DNA of 64,000 nt from Bacilli bacterium (GTDB lineage: Bacteria > Bacillota_I > Bacilli_A > RF39 > UBA660), in NCBI GenBank assembly GCA_017612805.1, contig JAGAFD010000007.1, positions 106,675 to 170,674 of the forward strand. Direction: 5' to 3'. The notes below the pieces were generated by a model that worked only from the letters and a program-made list of their open reading frames with translations, had not been told where the DNA came from and searched no databases. The position numbers and the translations under genes were made by a program. Below, piece by piece: positions 1 to 8,340 of this stretch (position 1 is its first letter; each line of letters starts with the position of its first letter).

Positions 1-357
1 ATTTAAATTATTAAATATAATATATTTTTCATTGTTTCTAAAAACATATTCATTATCATTATTAATACCTACCGGATAGTATTCTAGGCTTACTAAATCA
101 TATAGTTTATTATTTAATTTAGCTTCGGTACTTTTCTTAATTTTATTAACATTATCATACATAAATAGATAGTTAATACTTTTTGATTCAATACTAGCTT
201 TAATGCTATTAAGTTTATTAGTAGTTTTAGTATTACTAACATATAAATTAGTAATATTTAAGTACCCTTTTTTTACTAAAATAAAATTAATTGGATACAT
301 GAATAATAATCCAAATATAATGATTAAAAATGTTATTATAAATAATTTCTTTTGCAT
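1..357 (-). CDS. partial hypothetical membrane-anchored protein
   Basis: An open frame of 119 codons runs leftward from an ATG at 357 to the window edge with no stop, so the C-terminus is missing. A GAGGAGAT Shine-Dalgarno lies just upstream of the ATG. The first 30 residues hold one hydrophobic segment (about residues 5-27) after a short basic start (MQKKLF), followed by a Lys/Asn/Ser-rich presumed extracellular part. I do not recognise a family. It is divergent from the gene at 444. The frame is not an artefact of AT-richness: it has a good ribosome site and a plausible signal anchor. Confidence 0.6.
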   Translation of the reverse strand, partial: MQKKLFIITFLIIIFGLLFMYPINFILVKKGYLNITNLYVSNTKTTNKLNSIKASIESKSINYLFMYDNVNKIKKSTEAKLNNKLYDLVSLEYYPVGINNDNEYVFRNNEKYIIFNNLN

Positions 358-398
358 GTTATCTCCTCATTTAAAATAATAACATAATATTTAGATTA

Positions 399-427
399 TT
401 GCTAATTAATAAAAAAATATGTATAAT
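399..427 (+). promoter_or_regulatory. sigmaA-type promoter of the gene at 444
   Basis: TTGCTA (399-404), 17-base spacer, TATAAT (422-427). The predicted start near 434 coincides with the Shine-Dalgarno AGGTGAT, so the leader would be about 10 bases. Confidence 0.55.
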
Positions 428-443
428 GAAAATAGGTGATAAT

Positions 444-836
444 ATGAATAATAAGATTGTGAAATTATTTAATCATAATCGTGTTTTAACGATAATAGTA
501 GGAGTATTTGCTTTACTTTTGGTGTTAATTGTAACAATGTTACTTTTAAACAAATTTGTGTTTGATAAAAAGACTCATGTTGATGGTTTAGCTATTTATG
601 ATGTTAAAATTATTAAAGATGGTGAGTATTATAGCTACACTGCTACAATTGAAGCAGAAAAAGACCGTAATGTTAAAAGCATCGATGTTATTTTTATTGA
701 TAAAGATAAAAAAGAAATGGTTAAAGTAAATAATATTATTAATGCTAAATTAAAGGAAAAGCAAACAATTAAGATTAATGCATTAACGGATGTAAATATT
801 AAAAAAGCTAAGAAAATTAAATATCAAGTTAATTAG
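444..836 (+). CDS. small membrane-anchored extracellular protein (FxLYD-like fold possible)
   Basis: 130 residues: short cytosolic start, one membrane segment (about residues 14-38), then a soluble beta-rich domain with the pattern YSYTATIEAE, DVIFIDKDKKEMVKV and DVNIKKAKKIKYQV. The same order of blocks occurs in the protein at 54682-55077 (YTYTVSVAN, YNKDNEKMVKV, DRNIKKANRVEIEV), so the two are paralogues. The pattern of a small beta-sandwich carrying a D-K-(D/N)-(K/N)-x-x-M motif resembles FxLYD-type extracellular domains, but that is inference. The ATG at 444 is chosen because AGGTGAT sits 4-10 bases upstream; an in-frame ATG at 399 has no ribosome site. The next gene follows after 9 bases. 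Confidence 0.75.
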   Translation: MNNKIVKLFNHNRVLTIIVGVFALLLVLIVTMLLLNKFVFDKKTHVDGLAIYDVKIIKDGEYYSYTATIEAEKDRNVKSIDVIFIDKDKKEMVKVNNIINAKLKEKQTIKINALTDVNIKKAKKIKYQVN

Positions 837-845
837 GAGGTTCTT

Positions 846-2873
846 ATGATTTGCCCTAAATGCGGAAAAGATGGCTTTGGTAAGTTTTGTAAAGAATGTG
901 GTACCAAAATGCCAGTAAAGGAAAAGGTAAGCCCTGGTATTAAAAGATTGGATATTTTCTTAAAACTAGGCGTATTTATGGTATTAGTTGCTGGTTTAAT
1001 ACTAGCTACTAGTAATTATGAATTTATCAGTGATATTGTTAAAGTCTTATTATTAATATTAATAAGCATTGTGTTTTTTGGTTTAACGATTATTAGTTCA
1101 TTATTTATTAAAATACGAAGTACTACTAAGAGCTATTTATTGATCGCCTTTTTATTCTCAATCTTCAGTATTGTAGGTATTGGATACTTTGAAATATTTG
1201 ATGATTTATTTAGTTTTCATGAAAATCCTGAAGTGGTATTGAGTGTTATTTTTGGTTTAAACCTAATTTATATGTTGCTATATGATATTTTCTTTAAATC
1301 AAGATTCGCCAAAATATTGGGTGGTATTTCATTATTCTGCTTTAGTATTTCATTTATTTCAATTTTTGATTTAAATTTAATTAATAGTACTTTAATTTTA
1401 GGAATATTTTATTTATTACTAACGATTATTGCTCCGAAAAGAGGCTATTTGTACGGTATTAGTATAATAAGTAATTATTTATTCTATTTGTTAGTTGTTA
1501 TATCAATTAATACCGCTGAATTTAGTTTATTGGCGTTTATTGCCGGAATGTTAGTAATAGTTAATACCATCGTATTAACTATTAAGGATCGCCGAAGAAT
1601 ATTAGTTGTTTTAAATGTTATTGCTACTTACTTGGTTGCTTTTGCTGTAGCTCATTTATTTGGTAAAAACTTAGGTGATTATGATTTAATTAATGTTGGA
1701 TTAGTATTATTTATATATATTTTTTATTATTTATTTACTAAGATATTCAATAAAAAGAATGAAGACGTATTATTTAAAGCTAACCAAGTAATTGCCTTTA
1801 TTTTCTCAATCTTCTTAGTACTTGATAACGTCGACTTAAATTGCGCTGTATTCTTTATTACAACATTAGCGGTATTATTAATTAATATTTTGAGTAGTAT
1901 AACTTCTAAATCAGGTGTTTATAGTTTATTTAGACCATTAATCATTATTGCTAATGTCATTGCGATTGTTAATATCTTTGATTATTATTTAATTGATGTT
2001 AGTGCATTTAGTGCATTAGTAATAATTAGTTTTATTTCATTACTTGCCCACTTTATTGCTCGCAAAGAAAGTATTAAAGGATTATATCTGGCGGTTAGTT
2101 TAGTGTTAATATCATTTAATATCATTGGAAATATAGTTACTAGTGATATTAGTAAAACAACCCTTTTAATTCAATTAATTGGTTTATTAACAGCATTTAT
2201 AACTTATGTTTATAGTTTAATAAAAGGTAATAAGAATAAAGGTTATATTTTTATTGGTATATATAGTTTAATAACTTATTTATTTATGTTATCAATTATC
2301 TTTATGAAACATGATTTTATGGGTATTGGTGTTGGAATTGGAGCAATTATTTGTTATATAGTTACATTAATTAATTACTTTATTCCATTTAAAAATAAAG
2401 CTAACAAATTTATATTAACCGTTTATTCCATAATTCCGTTTGCGGTAATGATTGATCAATTAAATTTAAATAGTAATTTAAATGATTTATTATTAAGTTT
2501 ATATTTGATATTAGATTTATTTATGGTAATTTTACCAATTAATAAAAAACAAAGTTTATTAAAACATATTTTATTTATTATTTTTATAACCATTATAATA
2601 ATAATAGATATTTATGCTCCAGGTATTTATTTAAGTATTTTAGCAGGCGTAACATCACTTGGTTTAATAATATATAGCTTAGTACAAAAGAAATATACTA
2701 CAGCTTACTTTATAATTGGTATTATTACTTCAATATTAAATTTAATGTATGCGTTAAAGGATGTATGGCGTGAGGTACCATTCTGGTTATACTTATTATT
2801 TGGTGGTTTAGTAGTAATTGTGTTATGTACGGTATTATTAATAAAAGAAGCTAATAAAAACAAGACTAATTAG
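846..2873 (+). CDS. zinc-ribbon polytopic membrane protein
   Basis: 675 residues. The N-terminus carries a zinc ribbon with two CxxC knuckles (CPKCGKDGFGKFCKECG, residues 3-19). The rest is an almost continuous series of roughly 16-20 hydrophobic segments with very short Lys/Asn loops. Zinc-ribbon plus multi-TM proteins of this kind are common in Firmicutes (DUF2157-like layout); no catalytic motif is visible and the transported or sensed molecule is unknown. An AGGAGG ribosome site overlaps the stop of the upstream gene, so the two form an operon. The stop lies inside a perfect palindrome that is a terminator shared with the convergent small gene. Confidence 0.8.
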   Translation: MICPKCGKDGFGKFCKECGTKMPVKEKVSPGIKRLDIFLKLGVFMVLVAGLILATSNYEFISDIVKVLLLILISIVFFGLTIISSLFIKIRSTTKSYLLIAFLFSIFSIVGIGYFEIFDDLFSFHENPEVVLSVIFGLNLIYMLLYDIFFKSRFAKILGGISLFCFSISFISIFDLNLINSTLILGIFYLLLTIIAPKRGYLYGISIISNYLFYLLVVISINTAEFSLLAFIAGMLVIVNTIVLTIKDRRRILVVLNVIATYLVAFAVAHLFGKNLGDYDLINVGLVLFIYIFYYLFTKIFNKKNEDVLFKANQVIAFIFSIFLVLDNVDLNCAVFFITTLAVLLINILSSITSKSGVYSLFRPLIIIANVIAIVNIFDYYLIDVSAFSALVIISFISLLAHFIARKESIKGLYLAVSLVLISFNIIGNIVTSDISKTTLLIQLIGLLTAFITYVYSLIKGNKNKGYIFIGIYSLITYLFMLSIIFMKHDFMGIGVGIGAIICYIVTLINYFIPFKNKANKFILTVYSIIPFAVMIDQLNLNSNLNDLLLSLYLILDLFMVILPINKKQSLLKHILFIIFITIIIIIDIYAPGIYLSILAGVTSLGLIIYSLVQKKYTTAYFIIGIITSILNLMYALKDVWREVPFWLYLLFGGLVVIVLCTVLLIKEANKNKTN

Positions 2874-2886
2874 TCTTGTTTTTTAT
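2855..2886. terminator. bidirectional intrinsic terminator
   Basis: Palindrome AACAAGACTA/TAGTCTTGTT at 2859-2880 with T-runs on both sides; it contains the stop codons of both convergent genes. Confidence 0.75.
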
Positions 2887-3076
2887 TTTTCGTTGGTTTT
2901 AGTTTATATCCATTTTCATTAATTTCGATAGCGGCATTATATGTATCATAATCCATACTAATAGTACATTTAATCTCGATTAATTCGGCCACTTTTTTAA
3001 TATAATCGTTTTGATCTTTTAATTCTCTACTTTCATCAGCAATTTTATTAAGCGATAAAAAAACTTGTAATTTCAT
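2870..3076 (-). CDS. small hypothetical protein
   Basis: 68 residues, no membrane segment, Lys/Asp/Glu-rich, with a heptad-like N-terminal half (MKLQVFLSLNKIADESRELK) and a polar tail. I do not recognise it. In favour: it ends exactly in a palindromic terminator that also works in its direction, and codon use resembles its neighbours. Against: no convincing Shine-Dalgarno precedes the ATG at 3076, and the -35 box of the divergent gene overlaps its first codons. It overlaps the stop of the convergent gene by 4 bases. Confidence 0.45.
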   Translation of the reverse strand: MKLQVFLSLNKIADESRELKDQNDYIKKVAELIEIKCTISMDYDTYNAAIEINENGYKLKPTKNKKQD

Positions 3077-3092
3077 TATTTTTGTATATAAT
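3065..3092 (+). promoter_or_regulatory. promoter of the gene at 3115
   Basis: TTGTAA (3065-3070), 16-base spacer, TATAAT (3087-3092), 22 bases before the ATG. Confidence 0.5.
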
Positions 3093-3114
3093 AAGTAGCA
3101 AGTTTGAGGTGGCT

Positions 3115-3480
3115 ATGAAAAGAATTGGATTTTTGTTAATTGTAATAATAGGGGCGGTTATCTTAAATAGTAGTGATACATATGGATTCTTTGATACAAA
3201 CTTTAATTTTGATTTAAATAATTTAGATGTTAAAAGTGATAAGTATCATATGGATGAAATGGATGAAGATACTTTTGTAAACAAAGCAAATGAATTAGAA
3301 AGTAAAGTTGGTACAGAGATTGATTTTAGTAAATATCAATGTAGTGAAGATAATACGGCTTACTTTGTAAATGACATTTGTTTATCAAATGATGATTTAA
3401 AAGAAATTATGACAAAAGTGATTAGTAATGTCACTCCTAATGAAGTTGAAAACGTATTAAATGAATTGCGAGCTAATTAA
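3115..3480 (+). CDS. small secreted acidic protein
   Basis: 121 residues beginning with a signal peptide or anchor (MKRIGFLLIVIIGAVILNSS). The mature part is acidic and has two cysteines about 16 residues apart (QCSEDN and DICLS), which could form one disulphide. No known domain recognised. The start at 3115 is chosen because GAGGTGG precedes it at the right distance; an upstream in-frame ATG at 3082 lies inside the -10 region. A terminator follows directly. Confidence 0.7.
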   Translation: MKRIGFLLIVIIGAVILNSSDTYGFFDTNFNFDLNNLDVKSDKYHMDEMDEDTFVNKANELESKVGTEIDFSKYQCSEDNTAYFVNDICLSNDDLKEIMTKVISNVTPNEVENVLNELRAN

Positions 3481-3493
3481 GCTCGTCTTTTTT
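3469..3493 (+). terminator. intrinsic terminator
   Basis: CGAGCT-AATTA-AGCTCG stem followed by TCTTTTTT; the stop codon is in the loop and stem. Confidence 0.7.
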
Positions 3494-3541
3494 ATTGCAT
3501 TTCCTACATGATAGGTAGTATAATTTGATTAGGTGATTAAA

Positions 3542-4207
3542 ATGAAGAAAGTAAGGGTTATAGTCTTATTATTGGCACTGGTATTAGTAATTACGGGATG
3601 TTCAAAAAAATGTGACTGTAATTTAGATAAACTTCCAAAACCAGTTATATCTGGAGGCCAAAGAGGCGAATTGGGAATAGACAAAAATATTAATGAAAAA
3701 ACGATTGATAAATATTTAGGTCGTAGTGATTCAGTTTATCGTGATATGAGAATGCTTGAAGATCCTGCAACTTATGAAAATATTGGTGGAGATTCTTATT
3801 TATCAGGATTTGTTAATGGATTTGAAATTGTACCATTACCATATTTGATTGAAGTTACTGGGTTACCTGATGCAGTAGGTAAAACTTATACTGGTAAAAC
3901 TTTATTTAAAATGGATCGTGATGGTAAATATCAACCAGTATACGAAGAATCAATGGCTATTTTAGAATACTTATTCCCTAAAGATAAAACTATTTTCTTA
4001 ATGTGTGGTGGCGGTGGTTATGCTGGCATGACTAAGAATTTGTTAGTATCTCTAGGTTGGGATGAAGAAAAGATTTATAATGTTGGTGGATACTGGTATT
4101 ATGAAGGTAAGAATAAAGTAGAAGTTAAAAATGATAAAGGTACTTATGATTTTTGGAAGGTTCCATATCATAATATTAATTTTAAATCATTAACGGAGGT
4201 TAAATAA
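3542..4207 (+). CDS. rhodanese-like lipoprotein
   Basis: 221 residues. The N-terminus is a lipoprotein signal peptide with lipobox VITGC, so it should be anchored on the outer face of the membrane. The C-terminal half looks like a rhodanese fold: the strand IFLMCGGGGYAGM carries a cysteine at the end of a strand followed by a glycine loop, then LLVSLGWDEEKIYNVGGY, as in sulfurtransferase active-site and C-terminal regions. The loop is Gly-rich and lacks the usual Arg. The ATG at 3542 follows AGGTGAT; TATAAT lies just upstream. Its stop overlaps the next start by one base (TAATG), so it is translationally coupled to a thioredoxin-fold protein, suggesting a shared extracytoplasmic sulfur or redox role. 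Confidence 0.75.
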   Translation: MKKVRVIVLLLALVLVITGCSKKCDCNLDKLPKPVISGGQRGELGIDKNINEKTIDKYLGRSDSVYRDMRMLEDPATYENIGGDSYLSGFVNGFEIVPLPYLIEVTGLPDAVGKTYTGKTLFKMDRDGKYQPVYEESMAILEYLFPKDKTIFLMCGGGGYAGMTKNLLVSLGWDEEKIYNVGGYWYYEGKNKVEVKNDKGTYDFWKVPYHNINFKSLTEVK

Positions 4208-4683
4208 TGAATAAGAAATCATTAGGTATTGTTGTAGTTATTTTACTATTGGTAGTAGTTATTGGTGGTTGTGGATTATTCTTCGGAATTAAAGCAATAA
4301 ATAATCGTCCATTTAGACTAGAAGAAAAATATTACGATAATATGTCAATTATTGATATTGACCATAATCGTTATGAAGAATTAGTTGATAAGAAAGAAAG
4401 CTTTATCTTATATCTAACTTTAGATGGTTGTACTACATGTACCATATTTGCTCATAAAGCAACTGATTTTATTGTTAAGAATAAATTAACGGTTTATCGT
4501 ATTGAGTATAAAGAATTTAGTCAAACTGATTTAAAAGGTGAAGTTGAATATGCTCCATCAATGCTAATATTTAAAAAAGGTAAATTAAAAGCCTTCTTGG
4601 ATGCACAAAGTGATGAAGATTTACAATATTATAAAGATAGTGATTCATTAAAAACTTGGTTTGAAAAATACATTGAATTATAA
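4207..4683 (+). CDS. membrane-anchored thioredoxin-fold protein
   Basis: 158 residues: N-terminal membrane segment (about residues 6-28), then an extracytoplasmic thioredoxin-like domain with strand LYLTLDGCTTCTIFAHKA, in which CTTC is the redox CxxC, and a later strand with YAPSMLIFKKGK that matches the cis-Pro plus glycine-hairpin part of thioredoxins (the Pro is present). It probably reduces or oxidises surface thiols. It is coupled to the rhodanese lipoprotein through a TAATG overlap. The two may exchange electrons or sulfur, which is inference from the coupling. Confidence 0.75.
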   Translation: MNKKSLGIVVVILLLVVVIGGCGLFFGIKAINNRPFRLEEKYYDNMSIIDIDHNRYEELVDKKESFILYLTLDGCTTCTIFAHKATDFIVKNKLTVYRIEYKEFSQTDLKGEVEYAPSMLIFKKGKLKAFLDAQSDEDLQYYKDSDSLKTWFEKYIEL

Positions 4684-4708
4684 AACAAGGATTATTCCTT
4701 GTTTTTTT
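4682..4708 (+). terminator. intrinsic terminator
   Basis: AAACAAGG-ATTATT-CCTTGTTT followed by T-run, directly after the stop of the thioredoxin-fold gene. Confidence 0.8.
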
Positions 4709-4750
4709 ATGTATTTTTTGGTAATATATAACTTGCTTTGGGGGATTATT

Positions 4751-5644
4751 ATGGAAAAGCTAGATTGTGATATTAATAATGCATCAAAATTTATTGAAGG
4801 CCAAGATATTGATAGTGAAGCTTTTAAAATAAACTTTGGTACTATTTATCCATTTACTAATGAAAATGTTTTTGATTATATTGGTAAATTTGATTTTATT
4901 AATCATAACTTATTAACATTGGGTTCTTCTGGTGATCAAGCAATTAATGCAATTAATCGTGGAGCTAAAGAAGTGACTATTTTAGATATTAATCCCTTTG
5001 TTAAATACTATTATAATTTAAAAAAAGCGGCAATTCTTACATTAGATCGAATTGATTATATAAGATTTTTAAGTAAATCGACAGATTATTATAATATGTT
5101 ATATTCTAATTTATCTTTTAACCGAAATGTTTTTTATAAAGTATTAGAAACCCTACAATCAATTGATTATGAGTCATTCTTATTTTGGGATACTTTATTA
5201 GAAAATTATGATTCTAACTTAATTAGAACTAAACTATTTTCAACTGATGAAGAACATGATTTAAATAAGATTAAATATAATCCATATCTACATAGTGATG
5301 TTAATTATGCAGCTACTAAAAAACGTATTCAAGCCGCTAATGTCTCATTTGTAGAGAAAAATGTTTGTGATTTTTTCACTAAGACTAAGTATGATAATAT
5401 TTGGTTATCGAATGTTGGGCAATATTTAACAATATTTGAATTTAAAAAAGTTATTGAAAAATATAAAGGCTTTTTGGATAAGAATGGTAAATTGTTATTT
5501 TATATTTTCTTTCAAGATGCTTTATATACGTATAAGAATTTAATAAAGAGTGGTAAAACGGATTTGTATCCTTTATCCCTTAATTATTTTGATAAAGTTA
5601 ATGAAGACGAACACCATTTTGCATTAGTTTATAATAATAAATAA
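4751..5644 (+). CDS. DUF3419/BtaA-like SAM-dependent transferase (putative)
   Basis: 297 residues, soluble. The segment LLTLGSSGDQAINAINRGAK followed by EVTILDINPF is a Rossmann SAM-binding motif (glycine loop, then acidic end of strand 2), and the following helical stretch KKAAILTLDRIDYIRFL matches DUF3419 proteins. That family includes BtaA, which transfers the 3-amino-3-carboxypropyl group of SAM to diacylglycerol in betaine-lipid synthesis. This protein is shorter than BtaA, so the substrate is uncertain. A late motif NIWLSNVGQYLTIFEF fits a methyltransferase-fold strand 4. The ATG at 4751 follows GGGGGATT; the longer frame from 4661 lies in the upstream terminator. Confidence 0.55.
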   Translation: MEKLDCDINNASKFIEGQDIDSEAFKINFGTIYPFTNENVFDYIGKFDFINHNLLTLGSSGDQAINAINRGAKEVTILDINPFVKYYYNLKKAAILTLDRIDYIRFLSKSTDYYNMLYSNLSFNRNVFYKVLETLQSIDYESFLFWDTLLENYDSNLIRTKLFSTDEEHDLNKIKYNPYLHSDVNYAATKKRIQAANVSFVEKNVCDFFTKTKYDNIWLSNVGQYLTIFEFKKVIEKYKGFLDKNGKLLFYIFFQDALYTYKNLIKSGKTDLYPLSLNYFDKVNEDEHHFALVYNNK

Positions 5645-5654
5645 TGCTTAACTG

Positions 5655-5740
5655 TTTATTTGGTAACTATTGCTAAAGATTAGTAGTTAATCTTAATATA
5701 GGGGCGTTATTGATTAACCGTAGCAGTAATAATAGGTATA
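5655..5740 (+). ncRNA. possible structured RNA element, family unknown
   Basis: The 230-base gap before uvrB holds several pairable segments: AAGATTA/TTAATCTT (about 5676-5694), GTTA/TAAC near 5707-5718, and an outer pairing of CTATTGCT (about 5667-5674) with AGCAGTAATAATAG. Together they could make a three-way junction. A terminator follows. No clear promoter precedes it, so it may be the 3' UTR of the gene at 4751. I could not match it to a riboswitch or sRNA class. Confidence 0.25.
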
Positions 5741-5747
5741 ATTATTT

Positions 5748-5774
5748 AGCAGGTATTAATATACTTGCTTTTTT
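5748..5774 (+). terminator. intrinsic terminator before uvrB
   Basis: AGCAGGTAT-TAAT-ATACTTGCT (one G.U pair) followed by a T-run. Confidence 0.7.
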
Positions 5775-5819
5775 AATTGCTTTTGATATAATAAAAAACA
5801 ATTTTAAGAAACTTATTGA

Positions 5820-5849
5820 ATTGACCCTTATGGGTCAATAATATATAAT
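5820..5849 (+). promoter_or_regulatory. uvrB promoter with embedded palindrome
   Basis: TTGACC (5821-5826), 17-base spacer, TATAAT (5844-5849). The -35 box and half the spacer form a perfect inverted repeat ATTGACCC-TTAT-GGGTCAAT (5820-5839), a possible operator. It does not resemble the Firmicutes LexA box. Confidence 0.55.
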
Positions 5850-5881
5850 AAAAGAGTTAATAATAGATAGGAGGATTGGTT

Positions 5882-7831
5882 ATGGATCATTTTGAATTAG
5901 TATCAAATTATCAACCATTAGGTGATCAACCAACTGCTATTGAAGCTTTAACTAACGGTGTTAATAATGGCGTTAAAGAACAAGTATTATTAGGTGCTAC
6001 TGGTACTGGTAAAACATTTACTATGGCTAATGTAATTAAAAATGTTAATAAGCCTACTTTAGTATTAGCGCATAATAAAACTTTAGCGGGTCAATTATAT
6101 AGTGAATTTAAAGAATTATTTCCAAATAATCATGTCGAGTACTTTGTCTCTTATTATGATTATTATCAACCAGAAGCTTATGTACCGTCTAGTGATACTT
6201 ATATTGAAAAAGATGCCTCAATTAATGATGAAATTGATGAATTAAGACATGGCGCAACATCAGCATTAATTAACAATCGTGATGTTATTGTTGTAGCTTC
6301 AGTTTCATGTATTTATGGTATTGGTGAAAAAGAAGATTATGTTAAAAACTTGCTTATTTTAAGTGAAGGGCAAAATATTTCCCGTAATCAAATTATTAAT
6401 CAATTAGTTGATATGACTTATGAACGTAATGATATTGATTTTCATCGAGGAACATTTAGAGTTCATGGTGATGTAATTGATGTTATTCCCGTTAATGAAA
6501 AAAGTCATGGGATTAAGATTGAATTATTTGGTGATGAAATTGAAAAAATATCACTTTTTGATCCTTTGACTGGTGCTTTAATTAATCAAATTAAAAATAT
6601 TACAATATTTCCGGCATCACACTTTGTAACTGATAAAGATAAATTAAATGAAGCTATTAGAAGAATCGAAGAAGAATTAAAGATGCGCTTAGATGAGTTA
6701 CAAAAAGAAAATAAGTTATTAGAATATCAACGTTTAAAAGAACGTACTAATTATGATATTGAAATGTTAAAAGAAACTGGTTTTTGTAATGGTGTTGAAA
6801 ACTATTCAAGACATTTAGCGTTACGTGGTGAAGGTGAAACGCCTACTTGTTTAATTGATTTCTTTCCAGAAGATTTCTTAATGATTATTGATGAATCCCA
6901 TGTAACTATTCCACAAATTGGGGGAATGTATAATGGCGATCGAGCTCGTAAACAAACCTTAGTTGATTATGGATTTAGACTTCCTAGTGCGCTAGATAAT
7001 CGACCATTAAAATTCAGTGAATTTGAAGATAAAATTAATCAAATAATATATGTTTCAGCAACTCCTGGTGATTATGAATTAGAACATGTTCATAATAAGT
7101 GTGTTGAACAAGTTATTAGACCGACGGGATTACTTGATCCAACTATTGAAGTTAAGAAAACATTAGGTCAAATTGATGATATTATGGAACAAATCATGAT
7201 TCGTAAAGAACGTGGTGAAAGAGTCTTAATTACTACTTTAACAATCAGACAAAGTGAAGAATTAACGGCTTATTTAAAAGAACGTAATATAAGTGTTGCT
7301 TACTTACATAGTGAGATTAAAACTTTAGAACGTTTACAAATAATTCATGATTTAAGAGTAGGCAAATATGATTGCGTTGTAGGAATTAATCTACTTCGTG
7401 AAGGTATTGATATTCCGGAAGTAAGTTTAATTTGTATTTTAGATGCAGATAAACAAGGTTTCTTAAGAAGTGGCCGCAGTTTAATTCAAACAATTGGTAG
7501 AACAGCTAGAAATAGTAATGGTCATGTAATTATGTATGCTGATTCTATAAGTGATGCTATGGAATATGCGATGAAAGAAACAAATCGTAGAAGAACTATT
7601 CAAGAAGCATATAATGAAGAACACGGCATTATTCCTAAAACCATTATTAAAAAAATTAATGAAGTTATTTCTAATAAAGTTAAAAATAATGTGGAAGATA
7701 AAAAGTTATCGAAAAAAGATCAAGAAAAACTTATTAATGAATTATATGAAGAAATGCAACAAGCTGCGAAAAAGATGGATTTCGAACGTGCAATGGAATT
7801 AAGAGATATAATTTTCGAAATGAAGAAATAG
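5882..7831 (+). CDS. uvrB: UvrABC system protein B
   Basis: 649 residues, the usual length. It is the damage-verifying helicase of nucleotide excision repair, loaded by UvrA and recruiting UvrC. Visible motifs: Walker A GATGTGKT (residues 38-45), the DNA-clamping beta-hairpin motif [10 protein letters not shown], the DESH Walker B box, helicase motifs [12 protein letters not shown] and QTIGRTARN, and a C-terminal UVR domain (about residues 605-645) that binds UvrC. The ATG at 5882 is 7 bases after AGGAGG; an in-frame TTG at 5876 is too close. uvrA is 6 kb downstream rather than adjacent. Its promoter carries a palindrome over the -35 box. Confidence 0.98.
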   Translation: MDHFELVSNYQPLGDQPTAIEALTNGVNNGVKEQVLLGATGTGKTFTMANVIKNVNKPTLVLAHNKTLAGQLYSEFKELFPNNHVEYFVSYYDYYQPEAYVPSSDTYIEKDASINDEIDELRHGATSALINNRDVIVVASVSCIYGIGEKEDYVKNLLILSEGQNISRNQIINQLVDMTYERNDIDFHRGTFRVHGDVIDVIPVNEKSHGIKIELFGDEIEKISLFDPLTGALINQIKNITIFPASHFVTDKDKLNEAIRRIEEELKMRLDELQKENKLLEYQRLKERTNYDIEMLKETGFCNGVENYSRHLALRGEGETPTCLIDFFPEDFLMIIDESHVTIPQIGGMYNGDRARKQTLVDYGFRLPSALDNRPLKFSEFEDKINQIIYVSATPGDYELEHVHNKCVEQVIRPTGLLDPTIEVKKTLGQIDDIMEQIMIRKERGERVLITTLTIRQSEELTAYLKERNISVAYLHSEIKTLERLQIIHDLRVGKYDCVVGINLLREGIDIPEVSLICILDADKQGFLRSGRSLIQTIGRTARNSNGHVIMYADSISDAMEYAMKETNRRRTIQEAYNEEHGIIPKTIIKKINEVISNKVKNNVEDKKLSKKDQEKLINELYEEMQQAAKKMDFERAMELRDIIFEMKK

Positions 7832-7854
7832 TGTTTAAATTACACTATTTTTTT
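7826..7854 (+). terminator. intrinsic terminator of uvrB
   Basis: AAATAGTGT / ACACTATTT stem with T-run; it includes the uvrB stop. The TATAAT of the next operon begins right after it. Confidence 0.8.
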
Positions 7855-7890
7855 GTTATAATAAAAATAGTATTTTATGAGGTGAATATT

Positions 7891-8331
7891 ATGAAAGTAA
7901 TATTATTACAAGATGTTAAAAAACAGGGTAAAAAAGATGATATTCTAGAAGTAAGTGATGGTTATGCTAAAAACTTCTTAATTAAGAATAAATTAGCGGT
8001 TCCATATACTAAAAGAAGTAGTGAAATACTTGATAATCAAATTGAAACAAGAGAGATTAAAGAACTTGAATTAATTAAAGAATGCGAAATATTAAAAAAG
8101 AAATTAGAAGCATTAACTTTAAAATTTAAAGTTAAGACAGGTAAAGATGATAAAGTATTTGGTAATATATCATCTAAACAAATTAGTGATGAATTAAAGA
8201 ATAAGGGTTATGAAGTTGATAAAAAGATTATCAGCTGTGACCATGAAATAAACAGTTTAGGGGTTCATGAAGTAGATGTTAAACTTCATAAGAAAGTGTG
8301 TGCTAGATTAAAAATAATGCTAGAAAAATAG
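7891..8331 (+). CDS. rplI: 50S ribosomal protein L9
   Basis: 146 residues, normal for bL9. The N-terminal domain MKVILLQDVKKQGKKDDILE and the GYAKNFLI motif are diagnostic; a long connecting helix and a C-terminal RNA-binding domain (VFGNISSKQISDELK onward) follow. The ATG at 7891 has GAGGTG upstream; the longer in-frame extension reads through the uvrB terminator. It heads an operon rplI-dnaB-M23 peptidase-walJ-rlmH, the conserved Firmicutes order. A TATAAT follows the uvrB terminator at about 7856. Confidence 0.97.
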   Translation: MKVILLQDVKKQGKKDDILEVSDGYAKNFLIKNKLAVPYTKRSSEILDNQIETREIKELELIKECEILKKKLEALTLKFKVKTGKDDKVFGNISSKQISDELKNKGYEVDKKIISCDHEINSLGVHEVDVKLHKKVCARLKIMLEK

Positions 8332-8340
8332 GTGATTAAT

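Noticed and set aside
5820..5839. Palindrome as a terminator
   Set aside because: No T-run follows; it coincides with the -35 box.
7614..7802. 62-codon plus-strand frame inside uvrB
   Set aside because: Shadow of the uvrB C-terminus in another frame; composition is frame-shifted Lys/Leu.
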